A stretch of DNA of 45,710 nt from Bacteroidaceae bacterium (GTDB taxonomy: Bacteria; Bacteroidota; Bacteroidia; Bacteroidales; Bacteroidaceae): NCBI GenBank assembly GCA_017615835.1, contig JAFZZI010000024.1, forward strand, positions 1 to 45,710, read 5' to 3'. The position numbers and the translations under genes are program-made. Numbering within the stretch: the stretch's first letter is position 1; each line of letters opens with the position of its first letter. Under the pieces are notes generated by a model, which saw nothing but the letters and a program-made list of their open reading frames with translations, did not search any database and was not told where the DNA came from. This document shows positions 9,029 to 17,831 of this stretch, in pieces.

Positions 9029-10405
9029 TTACTCTTCCGGCAAAAACATCGGATCCCATGCAGGAAGCGATATCGGCGTCTGATCCATCATGCGAATAAT
9101 GTCTTCAGGGACATATTTTCTGTCAACAACCAGACGGAACATATATTCATCAAACCATTCATCAGTCATGATAAGATTTCCCTTATAGCCTGACGAAGCT
9201 CCCCAGCTGTTCTCCACCATCCATTTTCGTGGCGAACCGCTGTCATCCAAATCTACGGCTATCAGTGTCATCGCATGGGATGACCCGCTGGCATGAGTCA
9301 ACACCCTCTGTCTTTTATCCATAGGGAACTCTGTATCGAACAACGATTCATAATCCATGTTTGCAAGGTCAAGAGAGCCTTTGGTGCGATCTATGAACTT
9401 GTTGACATCACATGAGAAATACAAAGCTGTACTATCCTTTATTGATGCAACAGCCATCTCCTTTATCCTGTCGGTAGGGAGGTTTACATATTTCCAGTTG
9501 TTCCCCTCGTACGTGTGACGGTCATACTCTATTTCATACACCTTTCCATAGTCACGGACAGGGTCATTCATCACAAGTATATAACTGTTTTCAAGATCGC
9601 GCCCGATATACTCATTGTAAAAGCTTTTTGGTGTGTATCTTTTCCTGCTGACCATCTTTCCGCCTGAATCATACATAGTCCACTCGAAATCTGCAGGAGG
9701 TTCACCCAGACAAGCCACGAGAATACCATAAATCTCGGAAAGCATCTCCAGCTTGCGCTCCGCAAGTTTTCCGGACTTTATCTCACGAAGTTCCAAAGAA
9801 TACTGGCGGAGTTTCTGGGAAAGAATATTTCTCATCTGGCTCGTATTTTCGCTCTGATATGTCTCCGGAAATACAGATGCCGGAACAATTCCATATTTCA
9901 TGACAATATTGGCCACGCCACAGAATGTTCCGCCGTCACCTATCGGATTCTGCAGCAGCCAGTCAACTGTGCGGTCATCATAATCCTTGTCACGGGTATC
10001 GATAATAGCCTGCAGAAAAAGATTGGATTTCTCCAGAAGGTCATAGAATGAGCAGAAGTTCTGTGAAAACTGGAATTCGCCCAAATTGTACTTTGATATC
10101 ATTTCGGCTCTGAGGACATTAAGTCCCGTAAACAGCCAACACCGGCCTGACGACTGCTGGTCTGTACGTCCCTTCGTAGGCACCTCGTACGTAAAATGCG
10201 TGTCCATCATAGCGGCATTCTCGGCATTGACGGCGAGAACAGCAATCGAGTTCTTTGAAAGAGCATTCCTGGCGGCCTTTCTGGCTGATGTAGCCGAATA
10301 ACCCTGACGGATTTTCTCCATCATTTTATCGCTGATGGCACCATTCTGGGAAAACGATGCCATTGAATAAAAGATAGCCAGCAGGAGATAAGCAAATTTT
10401 TTCAT
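9029..10405 (-). CDS. C1-family cysteine aminopeptidase (bleomycin hydrolase/PepC type), exported
   Basis: A papain-fold peptidase of the C1B bleomycin hydrolase/aminopeptidase C group, 458 residues, the usual length. Catalytic Cys89 lies in SSGRCWLFTGLN, with the oxyanion Gln in the preceding TDQQSS. The His is in GSSHAMTLIA and the Asn in VENSWGASSG, near residues 375 and 397. Unlike the cytosolic enzymes it begins with a signal peptide (MKKFAYLLLAIFYSMASFSQ), as commonly seen in Bacteroidales, so it should act in the periplasm together with the M16 peptidase downstream. A -7-like TACTTTCG is at 10449-10456. Confidence 0.92.
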   Translation of the reverse strand: MKKFAYLLLAIFYSMASFSQNGAISDKMMEKIRQGYSATSARKAARNALSKNSIAVLAVNAENAAMMDTHFTYEVPTKGRTDQQSSGRCWLFTGLNVLRAEMISKYNLGEFQFSQNFCSFYDLLEKSNLFLQAIIDTRDKDYDDRTVDWLLQNPIGDGGTFCGVANIVMKYGIVPASVFPETYQSENTSQMRNILSQKLRQYSLELREIKSGKLAERKLEMLSEIYGILVACLGEPPADFEWTMYDSGGKMVSRKRYTPKSFYNEYIGRDLENSYILVMNDPVRDYGKVYEIEYDRHTYEGNNWKYVNLPTDRIKEMAVASIKDSTALYFSCDVNKFIDRTKGSLDLANMDYESLFDTEFPMDKRQRVLTHASGSSHAMTLIAVDLDDSGSPRKWMVENSWGASSGYKGNLIMTDEWFDEYMFRLVVDRKYVPEDIIRMMDQTPISLPAWDPMFLPEE

Positions 10406-10448
10406 AATCCGGTTTTAAGCGAAATTCCACCTAAGCATCAATATTGCG

Positions 10449-10456
10449 CGAAAGTA
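10449..10456 (-). promoter_or_regulatory. -7 box of the C1/M16 peptidase operon
   Basis: Reads TACTTTCG on the minus strand, one mismatch from TAnnTTTG, about 45 nt upstream of the C1 peptidase start. Confidence 0.35.
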
Positions 10457-10494
10457 AGATAAAATCCGCTTAATATCAAGATATATGACAGGCA

Positions 10495-11019
10495 TTACGC
10501 TTCAGAGCATCTGAAAATCAAGGTTGTCGCTCCCAAAGTAATAATGGCGCCATCCTCAATAAGAGCACGCTCCCTGTCACCCAGAATACGGTTGTAAAGG
10601 AATGTGCCGGTCAGACTGGGATAATCCCGCAGGGTGTGTGATACAGAACCGTCAGATTCTCTTTTGGCAACAATTACACAATGACGACGGTCCATACTCC
10701 GGTCAGAAGTCTGAATCGGAATGTCAACGGAGTCTCCCCTGTTGTATCGGCCAATCACATTTTCCCCTTCATGAAGAGCATATCTCTGCCGGAAGCCAAA
10801 AACATTTTCAACGACCTCAACAAACCCGAATCCCTCGTCCACCTCCTCGCAGGAACGATCTGCATCCTTTCTGGTTGCGTCAAGACGTGACAACCCTATT
10901 CTGACAGAAAACTGGCGGTGGCAGTTTCCGCACTCGAATACCAGCGACTGGCCGGTCTTGTAACGGGTCTCGTCAAACGTAATATAAGTGTCGCATTTAG
11001 GGCACCTTACCCTTTTCAT
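10495..11019 (-). CDS. Zinc-ribbon plus FHA domain protein
   Basis: A cytoplasmic protein of 174 residues with an N-terminal MJ0042-like zinc ribbon (CPKC...CGNC, residues about 5-32) and a C-terminal FHA phosphothreonine-binding domain. The domain shows the expected GRY at its start (ENVIGRYNRGD), the S/RRHC core (MDRRHCVIVAK) and a terminal N-R turn (FLYNRILGD). The start is set at the ATG at 11019 (MKRVRCPKCD); a longer frame exists but would run into the RNase P RNA gene. The gene starts 30 nt after rnpB on the same strand and may rely partly on read-through from it. The partner phosphoprotein is not visible nearby. Confidence 0.85.
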   Translation of the reverse strand: MKRVRCPKCDTYITFDETRYKTGQSLVFECGNCHRQFSVRIGLSRLDATRKDADRSCEEVDEGFGFVEVVENVFGFRQRYALHEGENVIGRYNRGDSVDIPIQTSDRSMDRRHCVIVAKRESDGSVSHTLRDYPSLTGTFLYNRILGDRERALIEDGAIITLGATTLIFRCSEA

Positions 11020-11048
11020 ACTTTCCGTTTGAATAACAACAAAAAAAA

Positions 11049-11437
11049 CAGTTGGCCTGTAAGCCGGGTTCTGTAACATTCAGCCGGTTTCCCGACTTGA
11101 ATGATGTCTGTCATTAATCTGAACCGCATGTCACCACACGGCTTTGACAAAAGTCAAGCGATCCACCCTCCGGCTCGGGCGGGCTACCCTCTGACGCCGG
11201 TATACATGATCTTGCAAGTTCCAGTGCGCACAGCATCTGTGTCACCACAGACCTGGTAGGCTCTTACCCCACCTTCTCACCCTTACTGCAAGGCGGTTTC
11301 CCCAAAAAGACCTGCCCCTCAGCGGTTGTTTTCTTCTGCGCTGACCTGCCGTCACCGACAGCTATCCGTTAGATAGTAGAATGCCCTTCCTTGCCCGGAC
11401 TTTCCTCCGTAAAAAACGGCGACAGACCGGCCAACTG
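11049..11437 (-). ncRNA. rnpB: RNase P RNA, bacterial class A
   Basis: The catalytic RNA that trims the 5' leaders of pre-tRNA. The minus strand carries the invariant 5' block (gaggaaagtccgggc, around 11390-11408) and the invariant 3' block (acagaacccggcttacaggc, 11053-11072). The ends close as helix P1: CAGTTGGCC at the 5' end pairs exactly with GGCCAACTG at the 3' end, which is followed by a run of eight T as a terminator. The length of about 389 nt suits a class A molecule. A -7 box (11447-11454) sits just before the 5' end. Confidence 0.97.
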
Positions 11438-11446
11438 TTTCGGTCG

Positions 11447-11454
11447 CAAAGATA
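11447..11454 (-). promoter_or_regulatory. -7 box of rnpB
   Basis: Reads TATCTTTG on the minus strand, ending 9 nt before the first base of RNase P helix P1: ideal sequence and spacing for a Bacteroidota promoter. Confidence 0.7.
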
Positions 11455-11482
11455 CGAAATAAAAATGACAGGAGAGAGTTTC

Positions 11483-11947
11483 TCAAGGCTCAATGACCAC
11501 AACCTTGAATCTCAGGTCAATCTCTCTTGGAACATATTGGAAATCAGAGCTCTCGATTATAACCGTCAGAAAACCCTTTTCTATATCATACCGATAAGAT
11601 TCATAGACGCAATACCCCTCCTGACCAAACGGAATAATGTAAGGGAGCAGATTATCGCGCCCGCTTGAGTCAATGTAGTACACCAGCACTACACCATTCT
11701 CAATGACGTTGTCGTTTATTTCGGGGAACTCGAAAGTCTGAAACGCATAATAGCCCTCCTTACCAGGCATGATATTGTCCGGGACAAGCCACCTGTCATT
11801 TTTCGCCGTAATATAGTATGACTTCACATTCGCGCCATAATAATTATTGATTGGCTGTTCGGTTATGCGCTCGGTTACATACTTGGTGCATCCGCCTGCA
11901 ATCAAGGCCAAGAACAACAGAGATATATTTCGAATAATAAACTTCAT
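11483..11947 (-). CDS. Small lipoprotein of unknown function
   Basis: A 154-residue putative lipoprotein. Its signal peptide (MKFIIRNISLLFLALIAGGC) ends in a good lipobox (AGGC, Cys at residue 20). The mature part is beta-rich with many Tyr residues and no motif I recognise; a spaced YITAKNDRWLVPD...YYAFQTFEFPEI pattern recalls small Bacteroidales envelope proteins. The start is placed at the ATG at 11947, not an upstream in-frame one six codons earlier, because the signal peptide begins there. It lies downstream of the TonB-domain gene on the same strand with a gap of about 40 nt, so the two are probably co-transcribed. Confidence 0.75.
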   Translation of the reverse strand: MKFIIRNISLLFLALIAGGCTKYVTERITEQPINNYYGANVKSYYITAKNDRWLVPDNIMPGKEGYYAFQTFEFPEINDNVIENGVVLVYYIDSSGRDNLLPYIIPFGQEGYCVYESYRYDIEKGFLTVIIESSDFQYVPREIDLRFKVVVIEP

Positions 11948-11986
11948 GTCTGAAAATCCTGACACTGTTAAACGCCTAATACCAAA

Positions 11987-12442
11987 TCAGATGCCGAAAT
12001 TCGACTTAGTACCATTCCTGGATCTGGAAATCTTAAGGGTGACAGGCATGGAAACCTTATAACGTACAGGTTTACCGTTTCTTGTAGCCGGAGTCCACAC
12101 AGGCATGGCCTTGAACACCCGCACCAACTCGTCATCAACACTCTCATCAATACCCTTGAGCACTCCGACGGATGAAATCTCGCCCGACTTCTCAACAGTA
12201 AACTCCATTTCAATGGTACCGCTCACATAACGCTTACGGCAATCCTCCGGATAGTCAAAATTATCCTTTATGAATTTGTACAGATTCTCGATACCGCCCT
12301 TGTATTCAGGAGCACAGATGACATCCTCCTTGACAACGTTAGCATCATCACTGCCATTCTCGGCAGACTGTGCGGAAGTCATTCCGCATATTGAGAAAAA
12401 AGCCAAAGCCAAAACGTACCTGAACAAACGTACCTTTTTCAT
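11987..12442 (-). CDS. TonB C-terminal-domain secreted protein
   Basis: A 151-residue protein with a signal peptide (MKKVRLFRYVLALAFFSICG, cleavage near TSAQS) followed by a TonB C-terminal domain. The diagnostic features are EYKGGIENLYKFIKDNFDYP at its start, a GTIEMEFTVEKSGEISSVGV strand and VFKAMPVWTPATRNGKPVRYKVSMPVTL at its end, all typical of the Bacteroidota energy-transducer TonB_C family. It lacks the proline-rich periplasm-spanning linker and a cytoplasmic ExbB-binding anchor, so it is probably not a working TonB energiser; it may bind an outer-membrane partner from the periplasm. The start is set at the ATG at 12442, three codons inside the longest frame. Confidence 0.85.
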   Translation of the reverse strand: MKKVRLFRYVLALAFFSICGMTSAQSAENGSDDANVVKEDVICAPEYKGGIENLYKFIKDNFDYPEDCRKRYVSGTIEMEFTVEKSGEISSVGVLKGIDESVDDELVRVFKAMPVWTPATRNGKPVRYKVSMPVTLKISRSRNGTKSNFGI

Positions 12443-12526
12443 TTCCTGCAATGTGTTATCGTTTTTACTGCAATTCCGACATTAAGATGAATGTGAAGGC
12501 AAAAAGTTTTATCGCACGTTGATTTT

Positions 12527-12540
12527 TTAAGAATTCTTAA
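12527..12540. repeat. 14-bp perfect palindrome TTAAGAATTCTTAA
   Basis: A perfect palindrome in the 160-bp gap between the rRNA methyltransferase stop and the TonB-domain gene. It is AT-rich with no loop, so it looks more like an operator-type site than a terminator. Chance cannot be ruled out. Confidence 0.3.
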
Positions 12541-12602
12541 CCCTCAGACCCTCATGACAGCCTCTCATTCCGACTGACCTACGAACCGGAAATGTCTCAC
12601 CG

Positions 12603-14045
12603 TCAGTCAGTCCGTCTGACCAGAAGGACTACATTCTCTACATGCTGGGTATGTGGGAACATGTCAACCGGCTGGACGACCTCTACCTTATACAGGACAT
12701 CCAGCATCGCAAGGTCACGTGCCTGGGTGGCAGGATTGCAACTCACATACACTATCCTTTCAGGAGATGTCTTGAGGATGACATCCACGACATCCTTGTG
12801 CATACCCGTGCGCGGAGGGTCGGTAATGACAACATCCGGAACTCCGTGTTCCCTGACAAATTCCTGCGAAAGCACTTCCTTCATATCGCCGGCAAAGAAC
12901 TCTGTGTTACCTATGCCGTTCAGAAGGGCATTTTCCCGGGCATCCTCTATTGCTTCCGGAACATATTCTATACCTACGACCTTCTTTGCCTTACGGGCGA
13001 CGAACAGGGCAATAGTCCCGGTTCCGGTGTATAAATCATAAATCACGCTGCCCTTTTCAGGCGCTGCCAGTCCAAGTACGATGTTATAGAGCCGGCAAGC
13101 CTGTTCGGTGTTGGTCTGGAAAAACGATTTGGGACCGATCTTGAAACGAAGGTCCTCCATAGTCTCGTATATACATTCTTCGCCGCGGAACAGGTGTACG
13201 TCAAGATCTCCGAAAGTATCATTGCCCTTGTTGTTTATAACATACAGCAACGATGTGATTTCCGGAAATGAATCCGACACATACTGCATCAGCCCCATGA
13301 ACCCTTCCATATCTGCCTGGCAGGCTATTCTGGCCTGGATCAGGACCATTATCTGACCAGTCGTGGCAACTCGCACCATCATGTCACGTAGCACTCCTTC
13401 GAGCGTACGCAGATTTATAAACTTCAATCCATGCGACACTGCATAACTGAATACAGAATTCCTTATACGGTTCGAGACATCATCCTGAAGCCAGCACTTG
13501 TCAATATGCAGCACCTTGTCAAAAGCTCCGGGAATATGGAATCCCAGCCCAGGCTGCTTACGCTCATCTTCGGTGACATCAGGACGGTCCAGAGCCGTCA
13601 TCTCATCAATCGTCAGCCACCGCATGTTGCTGAACGAATACTCCAGCTTGTTTCTGTAGCAGACTGTCTTTGACGAACCTGCTATGGGACTTATTTCAGG
13701 CAGTTCCACCTTTCCTATGCGGGCAAGGCTGTCAGCCACCTGTCTTTGCTTGTAGCGAAGCTGTTCCTCATAAGGGAGGTTTTGCCATTTACACCCGCCG
13801 CACACCCCAAAATGAGTACAAAACGGCACCGCCCGCACATCCGACAGTTTACGGAAAGCGACAGCTACGGCCTCGGCGTAATTATGTTTTTTCTTCAAGA
13901 TTTTCAGGTCAACGACATCACCGGGAACAACAAACGGCACAAATACCACAATGTCGTCAATTCTGGCGACAGACTTTCCCTCGGCAGCGAAATTTTCAAT
14001 CGTTACGTTCTCAACAATCCTGTATTCCTTACTTCTGCGTCCCAT
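12603..14045 (-). CDS. rlmD: 23S rRNA (uracil-C5)-methyltransferase, RlmD/TrmA family
   Basis: An S-adenosylmethionine-dependent enzyme that makes 5-methyluridine in 23S rRNA. The 480 residues show an N-terminal TRAM domain (about 10-60), a Cys cluster for a 4Fe-4S centre (Cys76, Cys82, Cys85 in CTHFGVCGGCKW), the AdoMet-binding YDLYTGTGTIALF motif, and the nucleophile region VVITDPPRTGMH followed by VYVSCNPATQARDLAML. The start is the ATG at 14045, because an upstream in-frame ATG gives a non-conserved extension. Whether it modifies the RlmC, RlmD or TrmA site cannot be told; the symbol is by family. Confidence 0.88.
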   Translation of the reverse strand: MGRRSKEYRIVENVTIENFAAEGKSVARIDDIVVFVPFVVPGDVVDLKILKKKHNYAEAVAVAFRKLSDVRAVPFCTHFGVCGGCKWQNLPYEEQLRYKQRQVADSLARIGKVELPEISPIAGSSKTVCYRNKLEYSFSNMRWLTIDEMTALDRPDVTEDERKQPGLGFHIPGAFDKVLHIDKCWLQDDVSNRIRNSVFSYAVSHGLKFINLRTLEGVLRDMMVRVATTGQIMVLIQARIACQADMEGFMGLMQYVSDSFPEITSLLYVINNKGNDTFGDLDVHLFRGEECIYETMEDLRFKIGPKSFFQTNTEQACRLYNIVLGLAAPEKGSVIYDLYTGTGTIALFVARKAKKVVGIEYVPEAIEDARENALLNGIGNTEFFAGDMKEVLSQEFVREHGVPDVVITDPPRTGMHKDVVDVILKTSPERIVYVSCNPATQARDLAMLDVLYKVEVVQPVDMFPHTQHVENVVLLVRRTD

Positions 14046-14166
14046 CCATTCATATTTTGACCGCAAAGGAACAAAAAATAGCTCTATACTTAGACATGTT
14101 ATCTCCTTATTGACCGCATAACACAAAAAAGCCGGCTTACAACCTCAATAATTTATAATAATTGAG

Positions 14167-14174
14167 TAATTTTG
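14167..14174 (+). promoter_or_regulatory. -7 box of the ppdK gene
   Basis: TAATTTTG, a full match to TAnnTTTG, about 72 nt upstream of the ppdK start codon. It excludes translation from the in-frame ATG-like codon at 14162, which would lie before the transcription start. Confidence 0.5.
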
Positions 14175-14245
14175 CATCCGATTTACGAAAACTATGTTTA
14201 TACCCCATCAGGCATTCAAAAACAACTATTATTCAAAATAATTTT

Positions 14246-16969
14246 ATGGACGAAAAAAGAGTTTACAAGTTCGGTAACGGACAAGCTGAGGGAAATGCCC
14301 AAATGCGCAACCTGCTTGGCGGCAAAGGCGCCAATCTGGCCGAGATGAACCTTCTCGGTGTACCGGTACCTCCGGGATTTACAATCACCACTGATGTCTG
14401 CACAGAGTATTACAAAATCGGACGCGACAATGTGGTGGCTATTCTCAAGGATGACGTAGAGGATGCCATACGTCACATTGAAAAACTTATGAACTCAAAA
14501 TTCGGTGACGTTGATAATCCACTTCTCGTTTCCGTTCGTTCAGGTGCCCGCGCTTCCATGCCCGGCATGATGGATACCATTCTGAACCTTGGACTCAACG
14601 ATGAGGTTGTAGAAGGACTTTCACGCAAGACAAACAATCCGCATTTCGCATGGGACAGCTACCGTCGTTTCGTACAGATGTACGGTGACGTAGTATTGGG
14701 AATGAAACCTGTCCTCAAGACAGACAAAGACCCCTTCGAAGTAATTATTGAGAAGGTCAAAGAGGAAAGCGGGGTTATCCTTGACAAGGACCTGAGCGTT
14801 GAAGACCTCAAGAAACTGGTCGTTCTGTTCAAGTCTGCCGTCAAAGAGCGCACCGGACAGGACTTCCCGACCAATGCAATGGATCAGCTTTGGGGTGCCA
14901 TCTGCGCCGTTTTCGGATCATGGAACAATGAGCGCGCTATACTGTACCGCAAGATGGAGGGAATACCCGACGAATGGGGTACCGCAGTCAGCGTCATGGC
15001 AATGGTATTCGGAAATATGGGCGACACCTCTGCCACCGGCGTATGCTTCAGCCGCGATGCGGCAACCGGCGAGAACCTTTTCAACGGTGAGTACCTGGTC
15101 AACGCCCAGGGTGAAGACGTGGTTGCAGGCATTCGTACACCACAGCAGATTACCATCGAGGGATCACGCAGATGGGCAGCACTTGCCGGCGTTTCCGAAG
15201 AGGAGCGCAAATCGAAATATCCTTCGATGGAAGAGGCCATGCCCGGCATCTACAAGGAGCTCGACGCTCTCCAGACAAAACTTGAGAATCATTACCACGA
15301 CATGCAGGATATGGAATTTACCGTTCAGGAAGGCAAGCTCTGGTTCCTTCAGACCCGTAACGGCAAAAGGACAGGTACTGCAATGGTGAAGATAGCCATG
15401 GATCTCATGCACGAGGGACTGATTGACGAGAAAACCGCATTGCTCCGCTGCGAGCCACAGAAACTCGACGAACTGCTCCACCCCGTATTCGACAAGAATG
15501 CAATCAAGAAAGCCAAGGTTCTGACAACCGGTCTTCCTGCATCCCCGGGTGCAGCCTGCGGTCAGATCGTCTTCAGCGCTGATGACGCCGAGGCATGGAA
15601 CAAGAACGGTCACAAGGTTGTAATGGTCCGTATTGAGACTTCTCCCGAAGATCTTGCTGGAATGGCTGCTGCCGAAGGTATTCTGACATGCCGTGGCGGT
15701 ATGACCTCACACGCCGCAGTAGTTGCCCGCGGTATGGGTAAGTGCTGTGTGTCAGGTGCCGGTGCCCTTCAGATCGACTACGTGAAAAAGACCGTCAAGA
15801 TTGAAGATACCGTACTGAAAGAGGGAGACTTCATCTCCATAAACGGCTCAACCGGTCAGGTCTATCAAGGCAAGATTGAGACAAAGGCTGCTGAAATCAG
15901 CGGTGATTTCGCTGAACTGATGAACCTCTGCGACAAATACACCCGTCTGGTTGTCCGCACAAACGCTGACACTCCTCACGATGCTCTGGTAGCACGCACT
16001 TTCGGTGCCGTAGGTATCGGACTCTGCCGTACCGAGCACATGTTCTTTGAAGGCGAGAAGATTAAGGCTATGCGCGAAATGATACTTGCCGACAGCAAGG
16101 AAGGACGTGAGAAAGCCCTTGAGAAACTCCTGCCCTATCAGACAAAAGACTTCTACGGAATATTGTTGGCAATGGACGGACTTCCCGTCAACATACGTCT
16201 GCTTGATCCCCCACTCCACGAGTTTGTACCCCACGATGTCAAGGGACAACAGGAAATGGCAGATACAATGGGTGTCACTCTCGAAGTCATCAAGGCCCGC
16301 GTAGCATCATTGTCAGAGAACAACCCGATGCTGGGTCACCGTGGCTGCCGTCTTGGCAACACATATCCAGAAATCACTGAGATGCAGACAAAGGCCATCA
16401 TTGGTGCAGCCATTCAGTTGCGCAAGGAAGGCAAGAATCCCCAGCCGGAAATCATGGTCCCGCTTGTAGGCAAGCACTACGAGTTCGAACAGCAGGAAGA
16501 GATTATCCGCAAGACCGCAGCTGAATTGTTCAGGGCTGAAGGTGTGGAGCCGTTTGAGTTCAAGGTCGGAACTATGATTGAGATACCGCGTGCAGCTCTG
16601 ACTGCCGATGCAGTAGCTGCCCGTGCAGAATACTTCTCGTTCGGAACCAATGACCTTACACAGATGACATTCGGTTACTCACGCGATGACATCGCTTCTT
16701 TCCTGCCCGTTTATCTTGAAAAGAAGATCCTCAAAGTCGACCCGTTCCAGGTCCTTGACCAGAAGGGTGTAGGCCAGCTCATAAAGATGGCAGTCGATAA
16801 GGGCCGTTCAGTACGCCCCGATCTTAAATGCGGTATCTGCGGCGAGCACGGAGGAGAGCCTTCGTCAGTCAAGTTCTGCGACAAGGTTGGTCTGAACTAT
16901 GTAAGCTGCTCACCATTCCGCGTGCCTATTGCACGTCTGGCCGCCGCGCAGGCAGCTGTCGAAGGATAA
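14246..16969 (+). CDS. ppdK: Pyruvate, phosphate dikinase
   Basis: Catalyses ATP + pyruvate + phosphate <=> PEP + AMP + PPi, central to energy metabolism and PEP synthesis in anaerobes. At 907 residues it is the standard length. The N-terminal ATP-grasp domain (GGKGANLAEM near residue 20), the swivelling phosphohistidine domain (GGMTSHAAVVARGMGK, His about 488), and the C-terminal TIM barrel (LDPPLHEFVP, PMLGHRGCRLG, FSFGTNDLTQM, LKCGICGEHGG with the catalytic Cys) are all intact. The start is the ATG at 14246, after a -7 box at 14167-14174. It is a monocistronic unit, divergent from the rRNA methyltransferase. Confidence 0.97.
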   Translation: MDEKRVYKFGNGQAEGNAQMRNLLGGKGANLAEMNLLGVPVPPGFTITTDVCTEYYKIGRDNVVAILKDDVEDAIRHIEKLMNSKFGDVDNPLLVSVRSGARASMPGMMDTILNLGLNDEVVEGLSRKTNNPHFAWDSYRRFVQMYGDVVLGMKPVLKTDKDPFEVIIEKVKEESGVILDKDLSVEDLKKLVVLFKSAVKERTGQDFPTNAMDQLWGAICAVFGSWNNERAILYRKMEGIPDEWGTAVSVMAMVFGNMGDTSATGVCFSRDAATGENLFNGEYLVNAQGEDVVAGIRTPQQITIEGSRRWAALAGVSEEERKSKYPSMEEAMPGIYKELDALQTKLENHYHDMQDMEFTVQEGKLWFLQTRNGKRTGTAMVKIAMDLMHEGLIDEKTALLRCEPQKLDELLHPVFDKNAIKKAKVLTTGLPASPGAACGQIVFSADDAEAWNKNGHKVVMVRIETSPEDLAGMAAAEGILTCRGGMTSHAAVVARGMGKCCVSGAGALQIDYVKKTVKIEDTVLKEGDFISINGSTGQVYQGKIETKAAEISGDFAELMNLCDKYTRLVVRTNADTPHDALVARTFGAVGIGLCRTEHMFFEGEKIKAMREMILADSKEGREKALEKLLPYQTKDFYGILLAMDGLPVNIRLLDPPLHEFVPHDVKGQQEMADTMGVTLEVIKARVASLSENNPMLGHRGCRLGNTYPEITEMQTKAIIGAAIQLRKEGKNPQPEIMVPLVGKHYEFEQQEEIIRKTAAELFRAEGVEPFEFKVGTMIEIPRAALTADAVAARAEYFSFGTNDLTQMTFGYSRDDIASFLPVYLEKKILKVDPFQVLDQKGVGQLIKMAVDKGRSVRPDLKCGICGEHGGEPSSVKFCDKVGLNYVSCSPFRVPIARLAAAQAAVEG

Positions 16970-16997
16970 TCGCAAAATCTGAAAATAGCACACAGCA

Positions 16998-17061
16998 GGG
17001 ACGGTTCTCTTTGTTTACTTGCTAACCAAGTACACAAAGGGAACCGCCCTCCTTTGTGTAC
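16998..17061. repeat. REP-like element with two mutually exclusive hairpins
   Basis: The arm at 16998-17021 (GGGACGGTTCTCTTTGTTTACTTG) is written here only by ends: it pairs with 17027-17049 over 23 bp with one bulge and two mismatches. The middle segment GTACACAAAGG (17030-17040) also pairs perfectly with CCTTTGTGTAC (17051-17061), so one arm can be used in either hairpin. This three-arm layout with a GGGACGGTT end is what REP/BIME palindromes served by RAYT transposases look like. It follows the ppdK stop by about 30 nt and may also act as its terminator. Confidence 0.7.
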
Positions 17062-17115
17062 CCCACCCTCTATATTATCTTAAGGTTCGCACGCGTACGC
17101 GCGCGCACTGAAAAA

Positions 17116-17240
17116 GACCCATATCTTTTCGCGAAAAGACCCATATATCTTTTCAAAGATACCCATATATCTTTATCACGCAGACCCATATCTTTTTTCA
17201 CGCAGACCCATATCTTTTTTCGCGCAGACCCATATCTTTT
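17116..17240. repeat. Six-copy 22-bp tandem repeat, unit GACCCATATCTTTT(N)8
   Basis: Six copies of a GACCCATATCTTTT core start at 17116, 17138, 17160, 17183, 17205 and 17227, a constant spacing of 22-23 bp. The core is kept better than the spacer (CACGCA, CGCGCA, CGCGAAAA). Spacing of 22 bp is two helical turns and is not a multiple of three, so coding selection is an unlikely cause. It lies about 130-250 bp upstream of the convergent membrane protein's stop. Function is unknown. Confidence 0.85.
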
Positions 17241-17363
17241 TTAACCGATATATCCTGTTGCCCTGGAAAGGTGTAATTCTTTTAGTGCCGCGACAGCCTT
17301 TCAGCCCGATGGAAACAGTTCAGAGAGTGAGACTTCACTGCGAAAAATTCCAACAAACACTAC

Positions 17364-17738
17364 TCACATGGAATGGCCGAAGAGAGCTGACAGCCAGAAT
17401 GAGCCTGCGATGAACAGCGTTGACAGAAGCGGTATCATTCCGATAATAGCCAGGAATGTGAGGATACGCCTCCCGACTTCGTCGGGGTGCCGTTCCACGA
17501 TGGCAAGGTACAGTATCACGAACAACGGAAGAAACAGACACTTGGCCAACATCATGACAAAGTCCGGTTCATGTACCATCGTCTTTACAATTAACGATAC
17601 TGTCACAAAGGCAAAGAGATAGATTGAGATGAAAGCCATACGTCTGTCCTTGCGACCGGTAACCAGGAGAAACAGCCAATACAACAGAGACGCAGCTGCA
17701 ACGCCAATCATTTCAACGGGATAAAATTCCATAGACAT
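17364..17738 (-). CDS. Small four-helix inner-membrane protein of unknown function
   Basis: A 124-residue hydrophobic protein with four predicted transmembrane helices: about 8-26, 34-55, 63-82 and 94-117. Charges are concentrated in the short loops (TGRKDRR after helix 1; ERHPDEVGRR after helix 3). I recognise no family. It is separated from the TSCPD protein gene by 93 bp and may be the last gene of the long pyrB-glyA transcript or a separate unit. The start is uncertain between the first and third codons (both Met). Confidence 0.65.
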   Translation of the reverse strand: MSMEFYPVEMIGVAAASLLYWLFLLVTGRKDRRMAFISIYLFAFVTVSLIVKTMVHEPDFVMMLAKCLFLPLFVILYLAIVERHPDEVGRRILTFLAIIGMIPLLSTLFIAGSFWLSALFGHSM

Positions 17739-17831
17739 TCTTTAAAATGTTTCTGCAAAGATAACATTGGCGTGCAAGGCCGGAATCATCCGGCCGTTTC
17801 AAAAGCGTTTCAATTAATGCCCAAGCCCGAT

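Larger units (their letters stand above)
16970..17363. other. 394-bp repeat-bearing intergenic region
   Basis: Between ppdK and a small membrane protein gene there is no convincing gene. The region contains the alternative hairpins at 16998-17061 and the phased tandem repeat at 17116-17240, listed separately. The remaining 120 bp up to the membrane protein (17241-17363) shows nothing I can name. Confidence 0.7.

Noticed and set aside
11020-11079. N-terminal extension of the FHA protein reading into the RNase P RNA
   Set aside because: The extension overlaps the 3' end and terminator of rnpB and is not protein-like; the zinc-ribbon start at 11019 is family-typical.
17056-17244. 62-codon ORF through the 22-bp repeats
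   Set aside because: The translation merely rotates the repeat through three frames; the period is not a multiple of three.
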